A DNA stretch of 12,425 nucleotides, from contig MNXO01000122.1 in assembly GCA_001872995.1 (NCBI GenBank), forward strand, positions 1-12,425, in the 5' to 3' direction. A model generated the notes under the pieces. It worked only from the letters and a program-made list of their open reading frames with translations. It was not told the origin of the DNA and made no database searches. Below, piece after piece: positions 5,401-12,425 of this stretch (position 1 is the stretch's first letter; every line of letters begins with the position of its first letter). The translations under genes were made by a program, and so were the position numbers. The stretch comes from Bacteroidetes bacterium CG2_30_32_10. GTDB taxonomy: Bacteria; Bacteroidota; Bacteroidia; Bacteroidales; CG2-30-32-10.

Positions 5401-8400
5401 CTATTTAAATGCTTTTTCCAGCAAAGCATCTTGTCCTAATTTAAGTCTGTTAAAATAATCAGGAACTGAATTGTTTAGAAGTTTATCCACATAAAGCTTG
5501 GCAAGATATTGTCCGAGCATAAAGCCTTGTCCTCTTAAGCCCAAGAACAAACCTAATTCAGGGTCAATAACCATTTTGGGCTCTGTATAATAACCCGACC
5601 ATAAAGCTTGAAAACCAACAGAAGATATTTGGGGTATCCAATCAATAAAGATTTCAGCAACTATTTCTGAAAACTCTTTAGAGTTGAACTTTACTTCTTT
5701 AGCAGTTTCGAGGGGCTCTATTTGCGGAGAAGCACAACCAATTATCTGACCAGTTTCTGCAAGCTGTTGACCATATACAGCAACAAACCCTTTATACTTT
5801 CGTCTATCGATTAGCATGTCTAGTGATTTTCCATTAACCCCGAGCATAGGGAGTCTTCTGGTAATGAATGCCTGATGTTTCACCGGATATAATCCTGTTT
5901 CAATACCAAGTTTCTTTGCAAACTTTTCGCCATCTCCACCCATCGCATTAATAAATAATTCGGTATGATATTCTATATATTCTCCCTCATTATTGCGAAC
6001 AATGATGATATACTTTTTCCCTACCTTTTCAACATCAATCAATTCAGAGTTTTCTTGTAATACGCCACCTTTATCAATAGCAATTTTACGCAATGCATCA
6101 ATTACTTTTCCAGGTGAAGCTTGCCAACAGTCAGATGTTATAAGAGCTGCAATATATTTATTGTTATTTTTATTAAAGTAAGGAGATATTTCATTCACAA
6201 ACTTATCAGGCTTTACCATGTGTCCTTTTTGCCATGCCAAAGAATCTTCAAGGGTCTTATACATTTCGGCATCATGAGCAAACGTTACATAGTTAGTTAA
6301 GGAAAAATCAATCTCCGCCTTTGAAGATAATTTCTTGAAAAGTTCAAGATTATGGTGTGCAATATCAGATAATTCAGGTAAACTAAACACTGGTCTTCCG
6401 CCAGCAATGTTTCTCCATGAGGAACCAAAGCCGTAATTTAACAATACTGGATTTAAACCAGCTTCAGCAAGATATCTAAATAAACTACTGCCGCCAATAC
6501 CACCACCGGCTACTAAAGATTTAACTTCAATAATTTTTCTTTTATTATCAATAGAAGTAATTACCTTATCGTGCTTATTAAATGGATATAATTCACCCAA
6601 TGTAATTTGGTTTGATAAAGGAGCTCTTGGCGTAGAACTACCAATTAATGCAATTCCCTTTGCCCTCAAATTCTGACGTAAACGTGGAATACATCTTTTT
6701 CCTCTACAAGGACCCATACCTAAGTGAGTAGTATGTTTTATTTCTTCTACAGATACAAATTTTCTGTCACCTATAATTTCCATCACATCATCTATCTTTA
6801 CATCATCGCAATGACACATATATATTTCGGCATCTGTAGCTTCTTTGTAAGGTTTTATTTCAGGTTTTTCGGGCATATTTTCTTTGATAATAAAACCACT
6901 TACTTTCAGAAAATCTTCTTTTTTCAGCGTTTCTGTTTTTATACGTGCAATATGTGTGAGGTTTTTCTTACGAAGAATTTTATCAATTTTCCCTTCGCCA
7001 ATGATATTGGCAAAATTATCAACCAGATAAACAGCTTTTCCTTCTTCCATATCAAATTCAACAGGTAAGAAAATGGTATTTTTAGGAATATTATACCCAA
7101 AAATAGCCAAACCAGGACATTGATAAACACACTCCATACAGCCGATACATTTATTAAAATCAATCTGAGGCACGGTACTGGAAGATGATTTGGTGATAGC
7201 CCCATGTGGACAAGCAAAAGAGCAAGGATTACAAGCAAATCCATAAAGACAATCAATAAGAACAAAAGGTTTTTCCATTCGTTCTTCGGTTGGTTTATAG
7301 GGCTCTTCAATAACTTTTGTAGGATGTTGTTGTGAATCGAAGTATTCTTTAGAAGCAGCAAGGTAATCATCATACTTATACCCTTTGTTCATTGTATCAA
7401 GAATCTCGTAAGCTACTTGTTTCCCTCTTAACACAGCACTTGTCCCTTCTCCAATGCGAATAGCATCACCTGCACCAAAGCAATGTATGCCAAACATATT
7501 TTTTCCTTTGATTAATAAATCACTGTCAGGTATTAAACCTGTGCAAATATTAATAGCATCAATACCTTCAATTATTTTTTCAGTCCCTGGGATGGGTTTA
7601 AAATTCTTTGCTTCCACAATCACCGCTCCAACAATACCGTCTTTGTTTTTATTTGGAATAGCTTCAATAATTAAATGTGAAAGAATAACAGGAATCCCAA
7701 GTCGTCTAACTCTATTGGCTTGAACAGGAAAGCCCCCTTCGTGTGGAAGTGCTTCAACAATAGCTTTAACCTTGGCTCCTGCTTGTGTAAGTTGATAACT
7801 TGTAAGATAACCAATATTTCCAGCGCCAACGGTTAATATATTTTTACCAAGAAGTGTCAATTCAATATTCATCATTTTCTGAATAACGGCTGCAGTATAT
7901 ACTCCAGGCAAATCATCGTTATGAAAACTTGGCGTAAAAGGAACAGCCCCTGCTGCAATAACCAGATATTCGCAATCAATAAAAAACAATTCATTGGTCT
8001 TGAAGTTTTTTACCGCAATTCTATTGTTTTCAAAAATATCCCATACCGTACAATTAAGAAAAATACCACTATGGTCGTCACCAGCTAACAATTGAGCGAT
8101 ATCGAAACCACGCATACCACCATATTTCTTTTCTTTTTCAAAAAAGAAGAATTGATGTGTTTGCATATTGAATTGCCCACCAATTTTTGCATTGCTATCA
8201 ACTACAATGTTAGATACATTATGTTCATTAAGCAATTCACGAGTTGCCAAACCCGCAGGACCAGCTCCAACAATAACTACGGATGTTTTATAAACATTAA
8301 GTGCTTCTTTTTTATTGTATTCAGAAACAAAAGGAACGTAATCTTTAGGAATTTCGGCAACTTCCTTCACATCATCACACAAGGTTATACAAATTCTTTT

Positions 8401-8628
8401 AATTTTACCATCAACAAGCATTTCGCATGCTCCACATTTCCCAATACCACATTCTAAGCTTCTGGTTCTGTTGTCTAAACTATGGCTATGAATGGGAAAG
8501 CCAGCCTGATGTAATGCTGCTGCTATTGTGAATCCTTTTTCGCCTTGAATAATTTGTCCATTAAAAGAAAATTGATGCTTTTCATTTTGTTTAATCTCGA
8601 TAACGGGGTGTTTTTCTATTTTATACAT
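5401..8628 (-). CDS. Fused multi-centre iron-sulfur flavoprotein (HcnABC / opine-oxidase / hydroxyproline-dehydrogenase type)
   Basis: A 1075-residue fusion of parts that are usually separate subunits. In order: a [2Fe-2S] domain with Cys60, Cys65, Cys68, Cys80 (like HcnA or an opine-oxidase small subunit); an FAD/NAD-dependent pyridine-nucleotide-disulfide-type domain about 113-430 (GAGPAG 121-126, second nucleotide fold GAGNIG 268-273); a two-cluster 4Fe-4S ferredoxin domain (Cys460, 466, 469, 473 and Cys494, 497, 500, 504); a BFD-like [2Fe-2S] domain (CHC 605-607, Cys641, Cys646); and a DAO/glycine-oxidase-type FAD domain about 703-1060 (GGGIGG 708-713). Every cluster ligand is present. 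It probably oxidises an amino acid or imino acid at the DAO flavin and passes electrons along the clusters to the second flavin or an acceptor. The substrate is unknown and there is no neighbouring epimerase, transporter or aldehyde dehydrogenase to narrow it. No signal peptide is seen, so it is cytoplasmic. ATG 8628 precedes the first domain naturally. It has its own candidate promoter. Confidence 0.85.
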   Translation of the reverse strand: MYKIEKHPVIEIKQNEKHQFSFNGQIIQGEKGFTIAAALHQAGFPIHSHSLDNRTRSLECGIGKCGACEMLVDGKIKRICITLCDDVKEVAEIPKDYVPFVSEYNKKEALNVYKTSVVIVGAGPAGLATRELLNEHNVSNIVVDSNAKIGGQFNMQTHQFFFFEKEKKYGGMRGFDIAQLLAGDDHSGIFLNCTVWDIFENNRIAVKNFKTNELFFIDCEYLVIAAGAVPFTPSFHNDDLPGVYTAAVIQKMMNIELTLLGKNILTVGAGNIGYLTSYQLTQAGAKVKAIVEALPHEGGFPVQANRVRRLGIPVILSHLIIEAIPNKNKDGIVGAVIVEAKNFKPIPGTEKIIEGIDAINICTGLIPDSDLLIKGKNMFGIHCFGAGDAIRIGEGTSAVLRGKQVAYEILDTMNKGYKYDDYLAASKEYFDSQQHPTKVIEEPYKPTEERMEKPFVLIDCLYGFACNPCSFACPHGAITKSSSSTVPQIDFNKCIGCMECVYQCPGLAIFGYNIPKNTIFLPVEFDMEEGKAVYLVDNFANIIGEGKIDKILRKKNLTHIARIKTETLKKEDFLKVSGFIIKENMPEKPEIKPYKEATDAEIYMCHCDDVKIDDVMEIIGDRKFVSVEEIKHTTHLGMGPCRGKRCIPRLRQNLRAKGIALIGSSTPRAPLSNQITLGELYPFNKHDKVITSIDNKRKIIEVKSLVAGGGIGGSSLFRYLAEAGLNPVLLNYGFGSSWRNIAGGRPVFSLPELSDIAHHNLELFKKLSSKAEIDFSLTNYVTFAHDAEMYKTLEDSLAWQKGHMVKPDKFVNEISPYFNKNNNKYIAALITSDCWQASPGKVIDALRKIAIDKGGVLQENSELIDVEKVGKKYIIIVRNNEGEYIEYHTELFINAMGGDGEKFAKKLGIETGLYPVKHQAFITRRLPMLGVNGKSLDMLIDRRKYKGFVAVYGQQLAETGQIIGCASPQIEPLETAKEVKFNSKEFSEIVAEIFIDWIPQISSVGFQALWSGYYTEPKMVIDPELGLFLGLRGQGFMLGQYLAKLYVDKLLNNSVPDYFNRLKLGQDALLEKAFK

Positions 8629-8691
8629 ATATAATATTTTGAAATTTATAATATAGTAAGGATTTATTATTTTTTTAATTTAATTTTCGGG

Positions 8692-8699
8692 CAAAGTTA
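8692..8699 (-). promoter_or_regulatory. -7 box of the flavoprotein gene
   Basis: On the minus strand the sequence is TAACTTTG, an exact match to the Bacteroidota -7 consensus TAnnTTTG. It lies 63 nt before the ATG at 8628. No clear -33 TTTG at 19-21 nt spacing is seen. Confidence 0.5.
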
Positions 8700-8840
8700 A
8701 ATGAATTTGAAATGGATAATAGCATTATCAAAGAATTTTTTTTTACTGAAAGATGGATATGCTTTAAAACTTTTCTTAAATTTTAATTGAATGATTTTGT
8801 GTAAGATGTATTATTTCTTTTTTCTTTTTTAAAAACTATT

Positions 8841-8848
8841 TATCTTTG
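8841..8848 (+). promoter_or_regulatory. -7 box of the exported FN3 protein gene
   Basis: TATCTTTG matches TAnnTTTG exactly and lies 40 nt before the ATG at 8889. A T-rich tract, not a clear TTTG, occupies the -33 zone. With the box at 8692-8699 it forms a divergent promoter region of about 260 bp (8629-8888). Confidence 0.5.
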
Positions 8849-8888
8849 TAAATAATGATTTTAAAATTTCATTAATAGAAAACTCTTG

Positions 8889-10994
8889 ATGAACAGAAGA
8901 GATATTAAATATTATAGCATTACTATTGTAGCTTTCTTTTTATTTGTTGCAACATGGTTCAACTCAGAAGCCCAAATCAAAAACAGCAAGGACATTAATC
9001 CACCCGAATTTCATTGTGTTTCAATAATGGATGCTAACAGCATACAATTAAGCTGGGGATTGCCCGAAAACGTTAATAATAATTATAGCTATTTGTTATA
9101 TGTATCCTATAATCTTAATGGACCATATACCAAAGTTGATAGTATTCCTTATTTTCAAACAAGAAGTTATCTACATACAGGCGTGTCTCCATATAATAGT
9201 CAATATTTTTATTATATGAAGTCATGTTCACTAGCTACAAAAGGTAAAAACATCTATTCTGTTACATCAGATACTTTGAAAACAATGTTTTTAGATATGA
9301 CCGATAAATATGGTATTGATACCCTTTCTTGGAATTCACTATCAAATAAAATAATAAATGGCTCAAATGACTGGTATTACATCTATAGGGAATATCCAAT
9401 TGGCAATTGGGTAGTCAGAGATTCTATTTCGCTCAACAGTCCTTTATTATTATATTTAGATACGATTGATATATGCGGTGATAGTCTCAATTACAAAATC
9501 GAATTGCAAAATAGTTTTGGTTGTTCCTCTTTTTCAAATATTAGAGGCAAATACTTAGCAGATCAAACCAATCCCCATAAGCCAATAATTGATTATGTTA
9601 CAGTTGATGTCAATAGTGGTCATAACTTAATAAAATGGCAACCCGACCAATCTACTGACACCAAAGGTTATATTATATATAAAAATTTAAATTCAGTCGG
9701 TACAGAAATTGGTTCAATTATTGGTAGAGACTCTACTTCTTTTATTCATTGGGAATCTAATCCATCTCTTGATAAAGAAACATACAACATAATTGCTTTT
9801 GACAGTTGTAACCATCAAAGTGCGGCAAGTAACGACCATAATTCTATATTTTTATCTATTGCTCCCAACAGGTGTGAATATAGTATAGAATTATCTTGGA
9901 ATCCATATATTAATATGGAATCTGGTTTAAAAAGTTATATTATATACAAGAAAACAGGGTTTGGACAATTTATTCCATTTGATACTCTTTCCCCTGATTC
10001 AACAAAATTTTATGATTATAATATTATTGCCGATTATACTTATACTTATTATGTTAAAGCCATTGATAATACAGGAACAAGAGTGTCTAATTCAAATTGG
10101 CAATCGCTAACATTTTCTTATCCTAGAAAACCAAATTTTAACTATTTGAGAAAGGTTACCGTTAAAGGTGATAATAAAATTGAAGTTTACGCTTATATTG
10201 ATACAACAGCGTATATTTCAGAATATCATTTATATAGAATTGAAAATAATGGCAAAGATACTACGATGATTCAAAATTTATTTCATCTAACTGGTACCAA
10301 CGTTAGTTTTGTTGATAAATCCGTTTCTACTAATCAGAAAAGTTATCAATATATTATTAAATTGAAAGATGTATGTGGTGATGATGAGTTATTAACCTCC
10401 AATCTTAGCTCTTCTATATTTTTAAAAGCAACGATGCAAAGTGGGATGAGGAATCTGCTTACATGGAATAAATACCAAACCTGGGATGGTGAGGTAAATC
10501 ATTATAATGTATATCGTAAAACCGAAAATGGATGGGATATTTTTCCAATTGCAACCTTGATATCTGATGATTCTGATACAATTAATCATATTGATGATGT
10601 ATCATCCTTAGTAGATTCTGATGGTCAATTTAGTTATTATGTAGAAGCCATAGAAGGTACTGGCAATACTTATGGTTTTACTGATACAAGTAGCTCAAAT
10701 ATTACTTCTGTTAATCAATACCCTAAGCTTTTTGTTCCTAATGCGTTTGCTCCAGAGGGATATAATAAAATATTCTTACCTATAATGGGTTTTATTCGAC
10801 CCAACGATTATCTTCTACAAATATATGACCGTTGGGGTGCATTAGTCTTTGAAACCAAAGATAAATATGTAGGATGGGATGGACAATATAAGAATAGCGA
10901 TGCTCCAAAAGGAGTTTATGTTTATCTTATTAAGCTAAAAAATGCTAACAATGAAATAATTGAAAAACATGGTACCGTAACATTGATACGGTAG
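8889..10994 (+). CDS. Exported FN3-repeat protein with T9SS type B / gliding-motility C-terminal domain
   Basis: A 701-residue secreted protein. The start is the ATG at 8889; a TTG at 8886 directly before it is ignored. Residues 1 to about 29 are a Sec signal peptide (basic NRR, hydrophobic ITIVAFFLFVATW, small residues SEA then Q). Six fibronectin-type-III-like modules follow at roughly 39-133, 134-226, 230-325, 326-412, 415-514 and 515-608. They show repeating LxW...YxIY...YYVxAID patterns. Residues about 614-701 form the CHU_C type sorting domain (LFVPNAFAPEG, IYDRWGALVFETKD, GWDGQYKNSDAPKGVYVYLI, HGTVTLIR). This domain directs export across the outer membrane by the type IX system and surface attachment or release. 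A role in adhesion or as a scaffold is inferred; no enzyme domain is visible. It is single and divergently transcribed from the flavoprotein gene. Confidence 0.92.
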   Translation: MNRRDIKYYSITIVAFFLFVATWFNSEAQIKNSKDINPPEFHCVSIMDANSIQLSWGLPENVNNNYSYLLYVSYNLNGPYTKVDSIPYFQTRSYLHTGVSPYNSQYFYYMKSCSLATKGKNIYSVTSDTLKTMFLDMTDKYGIDTLSWNSLSNKIINGSNDWYYIYREYPIGNWVVRDSISLNSPLLLYLDTIDICGDSLNYKIELQNSFGCSSFSNIRGKYLADQTNPHKPIIDYVTVDVNSGHNLIKWQPDQSTDTKGYIIYKNLNSVGTEIGSIIGRDSTSFIHWESNPSLDKETYNIIAFDSCNHQSAASNDHNSIFLSIAPNRCEYSIELSWNPYINMESGLKSYIIYKKTGFGQFIPFDTLSPDSTKFYDYNIIADYTYTYYVKAIDNTGTRVSNSNWQSLTFSYPRKPNFNYLRKVTVKGDNKIEVYAYIDTTAYISEYHLYRIENNGKDTTMIQNLFHLTGTNVSFVDKSVSTNQKSYQYIIKLKDVCGDDELLTSNLSSSIFLKATMQSGMRNLLTWNKYQTWDGEVNHYNVYRKTENGWDIFPIATLISDDSDTINHIDDVSSLVDSDGQFSYYVEAIEGTGNTYGFTDTSSSNITSVNQYPKLFVPNAFAPEGYNKIFLPIMGFIRPNDYLLQIYDRWGALVFETKDKYVGWDGQYKNSDAPKGVYVYLIKLKNANNEIIEKHGTVTLIR

Positions 10995-11009
10995 AATATT
11001 TTTTAATTA

Positions 11010-12296
11010 CTATTTATTTAAAGCTTTAACAGGTTCAAGTCCAGAAACAGTACCTTCTTGAATTGCTTTTAAAACGGCTCCACCACCAGTAAAAATATAA
11101 TATTTAGGATTGTCAAGCGCTACAATATACAAACCTGGTAACAATCTTTTTAACTCTTGCATTGTATCACCACCACCATAAAGTTTAACTGCATCCAAAT
11201 TTTCATCAATTAATTGATCTAAAGCGATAGTCCCTTCATTGAAATAAGGCGTTAAACCCATTACCGCATTCACAAAAACCGTCTTAGCTCCATGAAATAC
11301 TTGCTTTACTGCTTCATCTTCAAATGATTCTTTGGCTATATCAAGTACATAATTCAGTTCTGTTCCTGATTTCAATGATTTAATATCATGAACTCGATGT
11401 TTCCCATCAAATTTTCCTTCAATGGTATCCGATTCAACAATATATCTTAGTTCTACAAGCTTATTTGGGTATTGTTTTGAAAACTCAACAAATTCTTTGG
11501 CACAGTTTAAATCTTCTTCAGAAATACCTTGTATTTTTATTCCATACTTTGCACAGATATAGGCATTATAAATTACTCCACCCAGTATTAAAAAGTCGGC
11601 TTTTTTTAATAAAGCATTAAGAGAATGAATTTTTGTGTCAAATTTAGACCCAGCAACTACGGCAACAAAAGGTCTGGTAGGCTCAAAAATACGACTTAGG
11701 TTTTCTATCTCTTTTTGCATAAGAAAACCAGCATAAGAAGGTAAATATTTTGCAACTTGAACCGTAGAAGCGTGGGCTTGCCACGAACCAAATGCATCAT
11801 TTACATATATATCTGCTAAACCAGCTAATTGATATGCAAATCGGTCCGCTTCTTCACCTTTTGCTTCTTCACCACTAAACCATCTTGTATTAGGAAGATA
11901 TATCCCATCAATTTTATCTTCCTTTAATTCACGGATTAAATGATTTATTGATGTTTCAATACCAATATAGCCTTTCTTTTCGTATTGATGAAATTCTGGA
12001 ATCTTAAACTTTATATGCAATTTACTTTGTAAATAATCTACAATAGGTTGTACTGAAGTATTTGCATTAATACTTATTTCATTTGTTTTTTTATCAAAAG
12101 GTCTTCCAACGTGTGTCATTAGTATTATTTTGCCACCTTTCGCATTTATATAATACAGTGTACCCAAAGTGGCATCAATTCTATAAGGGTCATAAATAAT
12201 ACCCTTTTTTACTACATTATGGTCAACCCTGACCAATACTATTTTGCCTTTTAAATCAGCTTGTTGAATGAGCGGAAAATTAAATGAATGTTCCAT
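11010..12296 (-). CDS. Phosphoglycerate kinase family protein, divergent
   Basis: Family members transfer phosphate between 1,3-bisphosphoglycerate and ADP in glycolysis. Conserved parts are VRVDHNV (Asp25, Asn27), PYRI (Arg39), LMTHVGRP (His62, Arg65), PNTRWF (Arg138), AGFLMQKEIENL (189-200), the GSK loop (Lys218), GGGDT (374-378) and TGGGA (403-407). The 428-residue length is a little above the usual 390-400. Three motifs differ from the family pattern: DAFGTAHRAHAS is DAFGSWQAHAS here, one residue shorter and without the basic-patch Arg; WNGPMGVFE is VNAVMGLTP, without the Glu that contacts ADP ribose; and VDFNVP is VDHNVV. It is certainly a PGK fold, but it may be a second, specialised paralogue, not the housekeeping enzyme, so no gene symbol is given. 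It ends 15 bp from the FN3 gene stop and has its own -7 box. Confidence 0.85.
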   Translation of the reverse strand: MEHSFNFPLIQQADLKGKIVLVRVDHNVVKKGIIYDPYRIDATLGTLYYINAKGGKIILMTHVGRPFDKKTNEISINANTSVQPIVDYLQSKLHIKFKIPEFHQYEKKGYIGIETSINHLIRELKEDKIDGIYLPNTRWFSGEEAKGEEADRFAYQLAGLADIYVNDAFGSWQAHASTVQVAKYLPSYAGFLMQKEIENLSRIFEPTRPFVAVVAGSKFDTKIHSLNALLKKADFLILGGVIYNAYICAKYGIKIQGISEEDLNCAKEFVEFSKQYPNKLVELRYIVESDTIEGKFDGKHRVHDIKSLKSGTELNYVLDIAKESFEDEAVKQVFHGAKTVFVNAVMGLTPYFNEGTIALDQLIDENLDAVKLYGGGDTMQELKRLLPGLYIVALDNPKYYIFTGGGAVLKAIQEGTVSGLEPVKALNK

Positions 12297-12325
12297 TTTA
12301 TTAATTTTTTAATGTTTGAATTATA

Positions 12326-12333
12326 CAAACTTA
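12326..12333 (-). promoter_or_regulatory. -7 box of the PGK-like gene
   Basis: Minus-strand TAAGTTTG matches TAnnTTTG exactly, 29 nt before the ATG at 12296. The -33 element is not clear in the A/T-rich upstream DNA. Confidence 0.5.
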
Positions 12334-12407
12334 CATATATTTATTTTAAAAATATCTATTTAATATTTTTATTCACTAATGTCCGATTAAATTTCACATT
12401 TTAATAA

Positions 12408-12423
12408 TGTCGTACCTACGGCA
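12408..12423. repeat. Small palindrome at the window edge, possible dispersed repeat
   Basis: TGTCGTACCTACGGCA folds on itself: TGTCGTA against TACGGCA with one G-T pair and CC at the centre. It resembles a motif I associate with repeated intergenic elements in Bacteroidota, and it is preceded by GTCCGATTAA (12382-12391), which could belong to the same element. The window ends here, so its extent and nature cannot be decided. Confidence 0.3.
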
Positions 12424-12425
12424 CT

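Noticed and set aside
6724..7373. Open frames on both strands within the flavoprotein gene
   Set aside because: The long flavoprotein frame has intact cofactor motifs throughout this region, so these are out-of-frame shadows.
8700..8840. A small gene or RNA in the divergent intergenic region
   Set aside because: No open frame with sensible composition and no strong inverted repeat, only A/T-rich promoter DNA.

Overview
The window is AT-rich (roughly 30% G+C by eye) and reads as a chromosomal segment of a Bacteroidota (Bacteroidetes) bacterium. The evidence is a large secreted protein with a gliding-motility/type IX secretion C-terminal domain, the long three-domain form of IspG, promoter-like TAnnTTTG (-7) boxes before several genes, and start codons without Shine-Dalgarno sequences. 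No tRNA, rRNA or CRISPR array was seen.

Left part (1-3268) looks like an accessory island. It opens with a small lipoprotein gene broken by one in-frame stop (37-390). A short imperfect palindrome (397-440) follows. Next come three tightly packed co-oriented genes: a GATC-type (DpnII/Dam family) adenine methyltransferase (524-1600), a HARE-HTH plus nuclease-like protein (1603-2313), and a PD-(D/E)XK endonuclease split by a frameshift (2310-2944). Together they look like a restriction-modification locus whose last gene is damaged or translated by slippage. A GC-richer dispersed-type palindromic repeat has been captured into the methyltransferase 3' end, and a 128-nt imperfect palindrome (2955-3082) closes the island. 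The two bounding palindromes share an AAC/GTT outer stem and an offset inner stem, as integron attC sites do. This is suggestive, not proven.

Right part (3269-12296) looks like core or stable chromosome. ispG (3269-5206, +, isoprenoid MEP pathway) converges on a very long fused iron-sulfur flavoprotein dehydrogenase (5401-8628, -). The gap between them holds a 121-nt nested hairpin that abuts the flavoprotein stop codon. A divergent promoter region (8629-8888) then leads to a T9SS-exported FN3-repeat protein (8889-10994, +), which converges with a divergent phosphoglycerate kinase (11010-12296, -). The right edge of the window holds another small palindrome.

The most informative global signal is GATC scarcity. 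By eye there are only six GATC sites in 12.4 kb, where composition would predict about 35. Four of the six lie inside the methyltransferase gene, which fits a genome that avoids GATC hosting a more recently acquired R-M gene.
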